From the NCBI GenBank assembly GCA_947623185.1, contig CANQGL010000001.1, positions 17,788 to 81,787 of the forward strand: 64,000 bases of DNA. The letters are read 5' to 3'. Made by a program: the position numbers and the translations under genes. Shown in pieces: positions 35,094-44,345 of this stretch (positions are counted from its first letter, which is position 1; the number at the start of each line of letters is the position of its first letter). This stretch comes from an uncultured Lachnospiraceae bacterium. Its GTDB lineage: Bacteria > Bacillota > Clostridia > Lachnospirales > Lachnospiraceae. The notes under the pieces were generated by a model, which saw only the letters and a list, made by a program, of their open reading frames with translations, was not told the DNA's origin and searched no databases.

Positions 35094-36602
35094 TTGGATC
35101 ACTATGATTCTTCCCTCAAACTCAACTTCATCATGAATGCCATCTTGGCGTCAGCCACAATCCTGTTTCCCCTGATCACTTTTCCCTATGTCTCCCGGAT
35201 ATTACTGCCGACCGGGACCGGAAAAGTATCTTTCGCGGTATCGCTGATCTCCTATTTTAACCTGTTTGCCCAGCTGGGTATCCCGACTTACGGGATTAGG
35301 GCATGTGCAAAAGTAAGAGATGATAAAACGGAACTCACAAGGACATCTCATGAACTGCTGTTCATCAGCCTGTCCATGAACGTTTTATCTTATATTGCTC
35401 TGGCTATAGCAGTGACCTATATACCAAGACTGCAGGAAGAGCGGCTTCTGTACTTTACTGTCAGCGCGTCGATCTTCCTTAATGCCATCGGCATGGAGTG
35501 GCTCTATAAGGCACTGGAGAGGTATGCATATATCACTGTACGGTCAGTGGTCTTTAAGCTGATCGCGGTCATGGCTATGTTCCTGATGGTGAGAAAAACG
35601 GAAGACTATATCATCTACGGAGGAATCACGGTCCTTGCGTCCTCAGGATCATACATTTGCAACCTGTTCCACGCGCGCCGATACATCTGGGTACACCCGA
35701 TAGGCGGTTATGAGATCCGTCGGCATCTGAAAGCTGTGATGGTGTTCTTCGCCATGACCTGTTCGACGCTCATCTATACCCAGCTCGATACGGTGATGCT
35801 GGGCTTTATGAAGACGGATGTAGATGTGGGCTATTACAGTGCTGCAGTGCAGATCAAAACGGTATTGGTCAGTATAACTGCTTCTTTAGGGAATGTGCTG
35901 CTCCCGCGTTCGTCATATTACATTGAACAGGGAAAGCTGAATGCGTTTCATAACCTTAACCAGAAGGCGTTAAATTTTGCTTTTGTTGTAGCGTTACCCA
36001 TGACGCTGTTTTTTATTCTCTTTGCCCCCTATGGGATTGGCTTCTTGTCCGGGCCCTCATATGCAGCCTCGATCCCCGTGATGCGGATTATCATGCCGAC
36101 TGTTCTGTTGATCGCGGTCACGAACATCCTGGGGATCCAGATCTTGGTGCCGCTGGGACGCGAAAAAGTGGTGCTTAAATCCGAGATCGCGGGCGCGGTG
36201 ACGGATCTGGTCTTGAATCTGATCCTGATCCCCAGGTATGCGGCGGCCGGAGCGGCAGTCGGGACGATGGCAGCGGAAGCAGTTGTTCTGGGTGTACAGT
36301 ATACTTCGTTGAGAAGCAGTATCAAGGAAATGGCCCAGAAGATCCAGTTTCGTAAGATTTTGATGGCTTTGTGTGTTGGAGGTTCTATTGCGTTATTCAC
36401 CACTAAGATACTGCTTGCAAGGGCTTTAAATGAGATGATCAGCGTCCATAACGCTCTTGGATGTTTCGCAGGACTTGCAGCTTCTGGTTGCGCTATGTTC
36501 GGGACTTATGCTATTATTTTGGCCCTGACAGCTGAGCAGCTGACTATTGAAACGATGAAATGGTTGGTCAGAGGCCTCCGGCAAAGAAAAGCTAAAGGTT
36601 AG
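35094..36602 (+). CDS. Wzx-type polysaccharide flippase (second copy)
   Basis: 502 residues, about 12-14 membrane segments. LKLNFIMNAILASATILFPL, ITFPYVSRILLPTGTGKVSF and GIPTYGIRACAKVRDD are typical of the Wzx/RfbX flippases of Firmicutes. The frame begins with TTG at 35,094 and has only a weak site before it; the eroded IS256 lies immediately upstream, so the original start region may have been altered. GC-balanced, unlike the first flippase, and therefore probably original to the outer cluster with the Wzy at 3,456. Confidence 0.88.
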   Translation: MDHYDSSLKLNFIMNAILASATILFPLITFPYVSRILLPTGTGKVSFAVSLISYFNLFAQLGIPTYGIRACAKVRDDKTELTRTSHELLFISLSMNVLSYIALAIAVTYIPRLQEERLLYFTVSASIFLNAIGMEWLYKALERYAYITVRSVVFKLIAVMAMFLMVRKTEDYIIYGGITVLASSGSYICNLFHARRYIWVHPIGGYEIRRHLKAVMVFFAMTCSTLIYTQLDTVMLGFMKTDVDVGYYSAAVQIKTVLVSITASLGNVLLPRSSYYIEQGKLNAFHNLNQKALNFAFVVALPMTLFFILFAPYGIGFLSGPSYAASIPVMRIIMPTVLLIAVTNILGIQILVPLGREKVVLKSEIAGAVTDLVLNLILIPRYAAAGAAVGTMAAEAVVLGVQYTSLRSSIKEMAQKIQFRKILMALCVGGSIALFTTKILLARALNEMISVHNALGCFAGLAASGCAMFGTYAIILALTAEQLTIETMKWLVRGLRQRKAKG

Positions 36603-36614
36603 GGGGAAAACACC

Positions 36615-37702
36615 TTGGAAATGATCAGGGAGATCAAGTCAGAAGAAAACAGAAAAGTGTATTTGGATTTTCTTAGGATAATGGCAATTTTTATGGTCCT
36701 ATATAACCATACAGGTACCAGAGGCTATGTATTATTCACTATTGCCCAAGGATCACCATTATATTGGTCCTATTTGTTCTTTTCCATTTTCATAAAAATC
36801 AATGTGCCTGTTTTCTCTATGATATCAGGCGCATTGCTTTTACCTCGTCAGGAGTCAGCAGGGCAGGTGGCGTATAGGCGTATAACGCGGTTTACTGCCG
36901 CTTTGGTTTTATGTTCTATGGTGGGATACCTGTACCAGTTACATTTAGATCTGTCTAAGTTTTCATTGGAATATTTTTTTAGGACACTGTATTCAAACAG
37001 ACTTACCAATGCATCATGGTATTTGTATGCATACCTTGCCTTTCTTGTTGCACTTCCTCTTCTTCAAAGTTTTGCAAAGTCATTGAGCTATAAACAATAT
37101 ATTTACATGATAGAGGTATATCTTGCATTTCAATGCCTAAGTATCTTTGAATACATTTTTGAGCCGGGGGGGGGGGTATTTCTCATAATGGCTATTTCAA
37201 CTTCTTCATGGCGTCCCAAAATGTATTATACCCGATGATTGGATATTTTCTGGAAGAACGGCTGCCTTATAAGCATTATACATGGAAAAACTTTATCTGT
37301 TTGATCATTGCCAGTATTCTTGCCACGGGGGTATGTTGCGTTTTAACGAATCACTATTGTACGCTGAATAACGCTTGGACAGAGGGAACCTGCCAAAAAT
37401 ATATGGGAACGCTAACTGTGATTCCCACGATAACAGTTTATTATGGAACAAAGCTATGGTTTATGCATCATAAGCTGTCTTCCCGGATGGAAAAGACCAT
37501 CATAATGTTGGGTGACTGTACATTTGGTATCTATCTGTTCGAGCAGATCTATAGAGGAAGAACAGTATGGATTTACGATATGCTATACCCAGTTCTGCAT
37601 AGCTTTCCGTCCTGCCTGTTATGGATTGTAGCAGCTTGTCTTCTGGGTACTGCTGTAACACTGATTTTGAAAAAGATTCCTGTTTTAAGAAAGATACTGT
37701 AG
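36615..37702 (+). pseudogene. Acyltransferase 3 family protein, frameshifted at an 11-G run (possibly phase variable)
   Basis: The first frame, 36,615-37,238, starts EMIREIKSEENRKVYLDFLRI and has the LYNHTG His motif of the acyltransferase-3 family (PF01757, O-acetylation of polysaccharides). The second frame, 37,208-37,702, continues with NVLYPMIGYFLEERLPYK and the last membrane segments. The shift falls exactly on eleven G (37,166-37,176). With 9 or 12 G the two frames would join, reading EPGGG(G)ISHNGYFNFFMASQ. As given, the protein stops soon after the run. It is either off by slippage, decayed, or a homopolymer sequencing error. AGGGGG lies before the TTG start. Confidence 0.8.
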
Positions 37703-37734
37703 ATTCTTTCAAGGTAGCTACAGGACAGAAGAAA

Positions 37735-38815
37735 ATGACCACTGAAAAAACCCGGATCCAATATATCGATATTGCAAAAGGTATCTCGATCATCTGCATT
37801 ATCCTGGGCCATCTGAACAGTTGGCAGATCACCCGGGTTGTGTTTACATTCCATGTGCCTCTTTTCTATTTTATCACGGGGTATTTTACCGATGACCGTC
37901 TGCCGGTAAAAGCATTCATAAAACATAAGGCACGAACGCTTCTGATACCATATGCTTTCACCTGCATGGTGATCATTCTTCTGGCCGCGCTGGAATACGG
38001 TCTGTTCTTTGGCGTGGAGGCGGCATGGAGGGCAGCCCTGGACTGGTCCTACGCGGCTGCTTACGGGGCCGGGGATTCTTATACCAGCCCGTTTTATATC
38101 AAGTCGATCGGCGCCATATGGTTCCTGTGGGCGTCGTTCTGGGGGGAGCGTTTTTCTGCGTGCTTTTCTTGCACTCGGGAAGTGGCAGCGGATATTGGCG
38201 ATCGCGGCCATTTTTTTCTTCGGGTACGCGTCCAGGGCCCTGTTCTGGTTCCCGTGCAGCATCCAGGCCGGATGCTGCGCTGCGCTTTTCCTATATATAG
38301 GCTGGCTGGTAAAGAGAGCTGAAGGATGGTTAAAAGACGCGCCCGGCGAAGTGAAGGCGGCCGCGGCAGTATTAGCTCTTGCTGTATGGCTGTCATTCAT
38401 AAAGAACTTTCAGTCATTCTGGCTCGTCCACTGCGATATCGGGCGGGGGATCATAGATATCATCGGCTGTATGTGCGGAAGCGGCATCGTCCTGCTGGTT
38501 TCCCGGTATATAGATAGGCGTTTTCCAAAAACGGCGTGCGCATTGCGCGCCGCAGGCCGTTACAGTCTGCTCGTGCTGTGCCTGCATATCGTGGAACTGG
38601 ATACTTTTCCATGGTGGCAGTTAACTGACGAACTTGTCCGGCGCGGTTTACCGGCTTGGCTGCAGATCTATGTCATAATCGCAGGAAAGGCACTGCTGAT
38701 CTTCCCGTCGGCTTTTATCTGCCTGAAATGGGAATGGGTCCGGAGGCTGTTCGGATATGAACGGTTTCATGAACGATCCGGTTTCGGTCACAAATCAGGC
38801 CCAAAAGGAGCATGA
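37735..38815 (+). pseudogene. Second acyltransferase 3 family protein, frameshifted at a 6-G run
   Basis: The first frame from the ATG at 37,735 reads RIQYIDIAKGISIICIILGHLNSW, the start of an acyltransferase-3 (PF01757) protein with the catalytic-type His, and runs to 38,322. After TTCTGGGGGGAGC (six G at 38,141-38,146) the homologous sequence continues in another frame to 38,815: VFLRAFLALGKWQRILAIAAIF and further membrane segments. One G less would restore ASFWGSVFLRAF. Together with the preceding gene, two neighbouring acetyl- or succinyltransferase-like genes are interrupted at G runs. AGGA lies 8-12 bases before the ATG. Confidence 0.75.
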
Positions 38816-38821
38816 CCGCTT

Positions 38822-40207
38822 ATGCACGATCTTAAACACGATATCTCTCTGCGGGCGGCGGAAGCGCTGAACGCAGTCCTCATCACGATCCCGTTCATCG
38901 CATGCTGGTACGGCTACTATGCTCCGCGCCTGTATTCCCCGTTCTACCGGAAGGGAAACTGGGCCGTGATCGCCCTGTTCGTGGCCGTATATCTGACTTA
39001 TGCAAAGGTCTATGACGCCCTCCAGGTGTCTTTGAGCCGTATCCCGGAGATGACCTACAGTCAGGGACTGGCTGCCTTCATCACCGATGCGATCTTATAT
39101 GTGGTCACATACCTGCTCACCAAATTTATCCCTGACCCGCTGCCGCTCATGGCAGCGTTTATTTTTCAGGTCGTTTTTGCGTTCTTGTGGTCTATCGCGG
39201 CCAACAGGTGGTATTTCTTCATGTTCCCGCCGAAACGGACAGCCATCGTCTATGATAAGAGGCCGGAGCTGGAGGCGATGATCGGCCGCTACCGGATGGA
39301 AAAGAAGTTTGATATCCTGGCGGCCGTGACGGCGGCGGAATGTCTTGGGGACCTCTCTATGCTGGAGAACATGGAGGTCGTTTTCCTGGGCGGTGTGCAC
39401 AGCCATGACCGGAACACGGTCCTCAAGTACTGCATGGAACACGGGATCGACGCCTATGTGATCCCGAGGATCGGGGATACGATCATGAGCGGTGCGAAAC
39501 AGACGCACATGTTCCATCTGCCGATCTTAAGTGTGGACTGGTGCCATCCGCGGGTGGAATACCTGTTCATGAAGCGGGCGATGGATATCGCGGTCTCCGC
39601 GGCGGCGCTGGTACTTGCATTACCGCTTATGCTGCTCACGGCGGTGTTCGTCCATTTCTCCGACGGAGGGCCGGTCTTCTATAAACAGGAACGGCTCACG
39701 AAGGACGGGAAGAGGTTCCGGCTGATCAAGTTCCGCTCCATGTGCGTGGACGCGGAGGAGGACGGCGTGGCGCGACTATCGACTGGGGGAAATGACCCGC
39801 GGATCACGCCGGTCGGAAGAGTGATCCGAAGGTTTCGGATCGATGAGCTCCCGCAGTTCTTCAACGTGCTGAGAGGAGACATGTCGTTAGTGGGCCCGAG
39901 GCCGGAGCGCCCGGAGATCGCAGAGCTCTATACAGAGGAGCTTCCGGAGTTTTCCCTGCGGCTAAAGGCAAAGGCCGGTCTTACCGGGTATGCGCAGGTG
40001 TACGGGAAATACAATACGGAACCTTATGATAAGCTGCAGATGGACCTGATGTATCTGGCTCACCCGAGCATCATCGAGGATCTGCGGATCCTGTTCTCAA
40101 CAGTGAAGATCCTGTTCATGCCGGAGAGCACGGAGGGGATCGAAGAGGGGCAGACGACGGCGGTCAGGAACGAACTGCCGGATGCATGCAAGACCAAAGA
40201 GATATGA
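38822..40207 (+). CDS. Polyprenyl-phosphate sugar-1-phosphate transferase (second copy)
   Basis: 461 residues: N-terminal membrane segments (about 15-130), a nucleotide-fold-like middle (about 140-240) and the bacterial sugar transferase domain, with KRAMDIAVSAAALVLALPLM, DGGPVFYKQERLTKDGKRF, IKFRSM, RRFRIDELPQFFNVLRGDMS and VGPRPERPE. These include the catalytic Asp-Glu and the phosphate-binding Arg residues. It starts a repeat unit on undecaprenyl phosphate, duplicating the role of the gene at 4,728. The long separation and different flanks suggest that each belongs to a different ancestral cluster, or that two polymers are made. Confidence 0.92.
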   Translation: MHDLKHDISLRAAEALNAVLITIPFIACWYGYYAPRLYSPFYRKGNWAVIALFVAVYLTYAKVYDALQVSLSRIPEMTYSQGLAAFITDAILYVVTYLLTKFIPDPLPLMAAFIFQVVFAFLWSIAANRWYFFMFPPKRTAIVYDKRPELEAMIGRYRMEKKFDILAAVTAAECLGDLSMLENMEVVFLGGVHSHDRNTVLKYCMEHGIDAYVIPRIGDTIMSGAKQTHMFHLPILSVDWCHPRVEYLFMKRAMDIAVSAAALVLALPLMLLTAVFVHFSDGGPVFYKQERLTKDGKRFRLIKFRSMCVDAEEDGVARLSTGGNDPRITPVGRVIRRFRIDELPQFFNVLRGDMSLVGPRPERPEIAELYTEELPEFSLRLKAKAGLTGYAQVYGKYNTEPYDKLQMDLMYLAHPSIIEDLRILFSTVKILFMPESTEGIEEGQTTAVRNELPDACKTKEI

Positions 40208-40226
40208 TCCATAAGGATGGAGATAA

Positions 40227-41009
40227 ATGCAGGAGACACCTTTCATCAGCATCATCATGCCGGCGTTCGATGCCGAAAAGACGATCCGCGATTCCGTACA
40301 GTCTGTTTTGGACCAGACATACCGGGATTGGGAACTTCTGATCATAGATGACGGTTCGTCAGACGGGACCGGGCGTGCGGCAGAGTCGTTGGCGGAATCG
40401 GATCCGCGGATCCGTGTTTTTACGAATCGGGTGAATCAGGGAGTCTCGGAGAGCCGGAATATCGGTATCCGGAACGCGCGGGGAGAGTGGATCGCGTTCC
40501 TCGACAGCGACGATCTCTGGACGTCCGTGAAGCTGCAGGAGCAGGTCGAGTTTGTCGGAAATGACCCATCGGCCGATCTGGTCTTTACGGGGAGCGCGTT
40601 CATGAACGGCCGGGGCGAGCGGGCAGAGTATATCCTGAAGGTCCCTCAGACGGTATCGTACCGGGAGCTGTTCAGGCAGAACATCATATCCTGCTCGTCG
40701 GTCCTGGTGCGGAAAGAACTGATGCTGAGATACCCGATGGGACACGACGGGATGCATGAAGACTACGCCGTCTGGCTGCAGATCCTGAGGGACGGGGGCT
40801 GTGCGAGAGGGATCGATGAGCCGCTCCTGATCTACCGCCTGTCTGCGGGCTCGAAATCTGGAGATAAGAAGAGAGCGGCACTCATGACATACCGGGTGTA
40901 CCGGTTCATGGGCCTGGGACCGATTCGGTCCCTTTATTATTTTGCGTGTTACTGCTTCCGCAGCATGAAGAAGTACTATAACATAAGACGGACGATAGAG
41001 GAGAATTAA
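40227..41009 (+). CDS. GT2 glycosyltransferase
   Basis: 260 residues, GT-A fold: SIIMPAFDAEKTIRDSVQSV, IIDDGSSDGTG near residue 38, NQGVSESRNIGIRNARGEWIAF and the metal site LDSDDLW near 92. It is a typical cytoplasmic capsule glycosyltransferase; the sugar is not known. GGAG sits before the ATG. GC-balanced, in the right arm of the outer cluster. Confidence 0.88.
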   Translation: MQETPFISIIMPAFDAEKTIRDSVQSVLDQTYRDWELLIIDDGSSDGTGRAAESLAESDPRIRVFTNRVNQGVSESRNIGIRNARGEWIAFLDSDDLWTSVKLQEQVEFVGNDPSADLVFTGSAFMNGRGERAEYILKVPQTVSYRELFRQNIISCSSVLVRKELMLRYPMGHDGMHEDYAVWLQILRDGGCARGIDEPLLIYRLSAGSKSGDKKRAALMTYRVYRFMGLGPIRSLYYFACYCFRSMKKYYNIRRTIEEN

Positions 41010-41011
41010 GC

Positions 41012-42496
41012 TTGCAGAAAGACCGAATGAAGATCTTTTTCATTAATCCGCCGTTTAAAGCCGAATACGGAAAGTTTTCAAGGGAGTCCAGAAGTCCTGC
41101 CATAACGAAGAGCGGCGCGCTTTATTACCCTCTCTGGCTGATTTATGCCGCAGCCTACTGCGAAAAACAGGGATTCGAAGTCGGCTTTCTGGACGCGCCT
41201 GCAAAGCAGTGGAATGAAGATAAGAGTCTGGAATACATAGAGAAAAACGGCGCCGACAGCGGCCTGTTTGTTTTGGATACCAGCACTCCGTCAATAAACA
41301 GCGATATTAAATTTGGGGAAGTTTTGAAAGAACGGTATCCGAATGCATTTGTCCTCCTTGTAGGAACGCATCCTTCGGCTGTCCCGGAAGAAACGCTGAT
41401 GATCGGGAGCCGGATCGACGGGGTAGCCCGCCGGGAGTATGATCATACCGTTTCGGAGCTTGCCTTTGCGCTTGAGAAGGGGAACGGCCCTGATGCGGTA
41501 AAGGGTATATCATACCGGCTGGGCAGCAGGATCATTCACAATCCGGACAGGGAATTTATACAGGAGCTGGATGAGATTCCTTTTGCGGCAGAGTTTATAC
41601 ATCGGTATCTGGATCTCCGGGATTATTTTTTCGCGGCAGCTCATTATCCTTCTATTCAGATCTTCACGGGGAGAGGCTGCCCGAGCCGCTGCAATTTCTG
41701 CGTTTATCCGCAGACCATGCACGGTCATCAATACCGTCTTCGGTCGCCCGAAAATGTGGTCCGGGAATTTCAGTATATCGCGGAAAACTTCCCGGATGTA
41801 AAGGAAGTAGTGATCGAGGACGACACGTTTACCGTCAATAAGGAACGGGTCACGGATATCTGCCGCCTGATCATCGAAAGGGGATTGCAGAAACGGTTAA
41901 AATGGCTGTGCAACGCCCGTGTGAATCTGGATCTGGAAACGATGCAGTTGATGAAACAGGCAGGATGCAGGTTGATCATTCCGGGGATCGAAAGCGGAAA
42001 CCAACAGATCTTAAACAACATTAAAAAGGGGATCACGATTGAGCAGATCGAGAACTATGTGAAAGATGCCCAAAAAGCCGGTTTGCTGATCCATGCCTGT
42101 TATATGGTGGGCAATAAGGGAGAAACGCGGGAAACGATGGAAAACACACTGGCGCTGGCCTTGCGGCTGAACACGGATACCGCCCAGTTTTTTCCATTGA
42201 TCCCGTATCCGGGAACGGAAGCCTATGAGTGGGCGAGAAGCAGCGGATATATCAAAGCCGGATATGATCATTACTGCAAAGAAGACGGGACGCACAACTG
42301 CGTGCTGGATCTGCCAGGACTGTCGTCACAGGAGATGGTCGATTTCTGCGACGAGGCGAGGAGGAAATACTATATGCGGCCGCGTTACTTTGCGCATCGG
42401 CTCGCTGTCGGGATCAAGGATCCGTCGGATCTAAAGAGAAGCCTGAAGGCGTTTGGGAGACTAAGGAGATATTTAGTCAGGAAACGGGAGGAGTAA
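41012..42496 (+). CDS. B12-binding-domain radical SAM protein
   Basis: 494 residues. The N-terminal about 170 residues have the cobalamin-binding fold pattern of class B radical SAM enzymes (KIFFINPPF, LLVGTHPSAVPEE) but no clear DxHxxG motif, so B12 may bind without histidine. The radical SAM core has C223, C227 and C230 in GRGCPSRCNFC, then EIVIEDDTF-type and GIESGNQQIL motifs. Relatives carry out methylations, ring contractions and other carbon-centred changes. Here the target could be a capsule sugar or its lipid carrier. GAGGAGA precedes a TTG start; an ATG at 41,027 is possible. Confidence 0.87.
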   Translation: MQKDRMKIFFINPPFKAEYGKFSRESRSPAITKSGALYYPLWLIYAAAYCEKQGFEVGFLDAPAKQWNEDKSLEYIEKNGADSGLFVLDTSTPSINSDIKFGEVLKERYPNAFVLLVGTHPSAVPEETLMIGSRIDGVARREYDHTVSELAFALEKGNGPDAVKGISYRLGSRIIHNPDREFIQELDEIPFAAEFIHRYLDLRDYFFAAAHYPSIQIFTGRGCPSRCNFCVYPQTMHGHQYRLRSPENVVREFQYIAENFPDVKEVVIEDDTFTVNKERVTDICRLIIERGLQKRLKWLCNARVNLDLETMQLMKQAGCRLIIPGIESGNQQILNNIKKGITIEQIENYVKDAQKAGLLIHACYMVGNKGETRETMENTLALALRLNTDTAQFFPLIPYPGTEAYEWARSSGYIKAGYDHYCKEDGTHNCVLDLPGLSSQEMVDFCDEARRKYYMRPRYFAHRLAVGIKDPSDLKRSLKAFGRLRRYLVRKREE

Positions 42497-42549
42497 AGCA
42501 GCAGAGGTTTAATGTTTGCTTTGCGTATATTAATTACAAGGAGAGCAAA

Positions 42550-43563
42550 TTGGACTCAAAAGTATTATCGATCGTAGTTCCCTCATACAATACCTCGGGT
42601 TTTCTCGATAAAAATATAAGAACGCTCTTGGACAAAAGGATCTTAAAAGAGCTGGAGGTGCTGATCGTCGATGACGGGAGCACGGATGATACAGCTGAAA
42701 AGGCGAAGAGATATGAAGAGCTCTATCCGGACACGGTGCATGTCATCAGCAAAGAGAACGGAGGGCACGGATCCGCGATCAATGTGGGGATTGAGAGGGC
42801 ACAGGGAGTTTATTTCAAGGTCGTCGATGGAGACGATTGGGTGGATACACAAAATCTTTGTCAGCTGATCAGGGATCTGGAGGGACAGGATTCGGACCTC
42901 GTAATAAACCCTTATAACAAAGTGTGCAGCGGATCATCGAAGGTCAAAAAGATCACACTGGCATCTGATTACGGGAAAGGGACCCTTTTCGATACAGTCT
43001 GTTCCGATTATCCGCAGCTTGAGATCCATAGCATTACGATCAAAACAGATCTGCTGCGGGATCACGGTATCCGTGTCAGGGAAAGATGCTTTTATGAAGA
43101 CAGTGAATATGATCTGTTTCCCACTCCCTTCATAAATACAGTCACAGTTCTTGATTATCCGGTGTATCAGTATCTGGTCGGACAAACAGGGCAGAGCATC
43201 AGTGCTTTTAATGCGCTGAAGAACCATAGAATGCACTTTCAGGTTATTCAGGACTGCATAGGGTTTTATGAGAACTGGAAGGGGAAGATCTCGGAGAACA
43301 AACGCATCTATATGCGAAATGTTATTTTTAAATTGATCCGTACTCAATACAATATATATCTGCGCAATGGACCCCGTGAAGGCAGTTATGAAAAAATGGT
43401 GGAATTCAGTGAGGACCTGAAAAGCAGATATCCGCTATATCATCAGGAAGTATCGCGAAAATACGGGTATATTCGGTTATTGCAGAGCAAAAGAAAACCG
43501 GTTTTCCATATCTGCTCCTTTAGTGTGAGGATTTATAAGAAGATATTCCATGGATCGGGTTAG
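42550..43563 (+). CDS. GT2 glycosyltransferase
   Basis: 337 residues, same subfamily as the protein at 17,700: SIVVPSYNTSGFLDKN, LIVDDGSTDDTAEKA, ENGGHGSAINVGIERAQG and VDGDDWVD with the metal-binding acidic residues. It is the last gene of the capsule locus; a strong terminator follows 57 bases later. The start is TTG with AAGGAGAGC upstream. The sugar transferred is not known. Confidence 0.86.
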   Translation: MDSKVLSIVVPSYNTSGFLDKNIRTLLDKRILKELEVLIVDDGSTDDTAEKAKRYEELYPDTVHVISKENGGHGSAINVGIERAQGVYFKVVDGDDWVDTQNLCQLIRDLEGQDSDLVINPYNKVCSGSSKVKKITLASDYGKGTLFDTVCSDYPQLEIHSITIKTDLLRDHGIRVRERCFYEDSEYDLFPTPFINTVTVLDYPVYQYLVGQTGQSISAFNALKNHRMHFQVIQDCIGFYENWKGKISENKRIYMRNVIFKLIRTQYNIYLRNGPREGSYEKMVEFSEDLKSRYPLYHQEVSRKYGYIRLLQSKRKPVFHICSFSVRIYKKIFHGSG

Positions 43564-43619
43564 AGATATCCGGAACGAGCCAAATGCTGGGGTAAGGGAT
43601 CAGAAGAGATGTTGATTTT

Positions 43620-43655
43620 GCCGGACAGGGGTGTGTTTCTCTGCCCGGCTTTTTT
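43620..43655 (+). terminator. Terminator at the end of the capsule locus
   Basis: GCCGGACAG (43,620-43,628) pairs with CTGCCCGGC (43,641-43,649) with a single mismatch, followed by six T. It closes the long run of capsule genes. Confidence 0.8.
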
Positions 43656-43714
43656 CGTTACAGGCATTATGGTCTCGCTCTGTGATTTGGATCGATATCT
43701 CTCAAAATGATTTG
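43641..43714 (+). repeat. 74-base terminator-linked repeat, copy 1
   Basis: By hand alignment, 60 of 74 positions match the sequence at 48,339-48,412; the first 24 bases, from the terminator arm onward, are identical. Most of the differences are transitions. The repeat covers the 3' arm, the T run and about 50 bases behind it. Confidence 0.65.
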
Positions 43715-43829
43715 AACTTTTGCCGGTTTTCTATTTTCGCTGGTTTTTCCATTTTCTCCTTGTCTACTGCCATATGACATGATATAGTAGTCTCAAGCAA
43801 AGTTTCTCCTGCATTCATTCTGATCACAC

Positions 43830-44132
43830 ATGAAGACTTGTTTGAGAAGGACGGAGATCATTGTAAAAGATGAACGGATCGTAAAGCTGGATCAAATCGT
43901 AGCGGAGGTAAAGCAGTCGGAGGAATGGGAGGAATTGAAAGTGAGTTATTATTCAGTTGTTCTGCAACGCGGAGAAGAAATCGGAAGGAAAAAGGGAGAA
44001 GAAACTAGTCTGAAGGCCATGGTAAAGACGCTGAAAGGCCTCCTTCCTGACGTCGAATCGGTCTGGAAAGCTGTGATCGAAAACGATATTTACAAAGACG
44101 TAAGTCTGGGAAAGATCAAACAACTTTATTGA
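43830..44132 (+). pseudogene. C-terminal remnant of an Rpn/PD-(D/E)XK transposase-like nuclease
   Basis: A 100-codon frame with SEEWEELKVSYYSVVLQRGEE and a basic GRKKGEETSLKAM tail. This resembles the C-terminal end of the Rpn/PD-(D/E)XK nuclease family (often annotated as transposases), whose nuclease domain of about 200 residues is missing here. No good ribosome binding site precedes the first ATG. The flanks (43,656-43,829 and 44,133-44,345) hold no other gene. Confidence 0.5.
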
Positions 44133-44345
44133 TTTAATACTCCTCGATGTACGGGCCGTCTGCTTGGGCAGGCGGCTCGCTTACGTTTCCGGCGCAAATG
44201 CGCGGTCTGCTGTCCGCTCAGGACCTGCTTATGTCTTTCTGAACTTCGTGCTTTCCATCCCTTCAAAACTATGGTAGAATAAATACCAACAGGATTTATC
44301 ATTGCTTTTGGAGGCGGGAATGTGTTCAGTGGGAGGTGACTGCGG

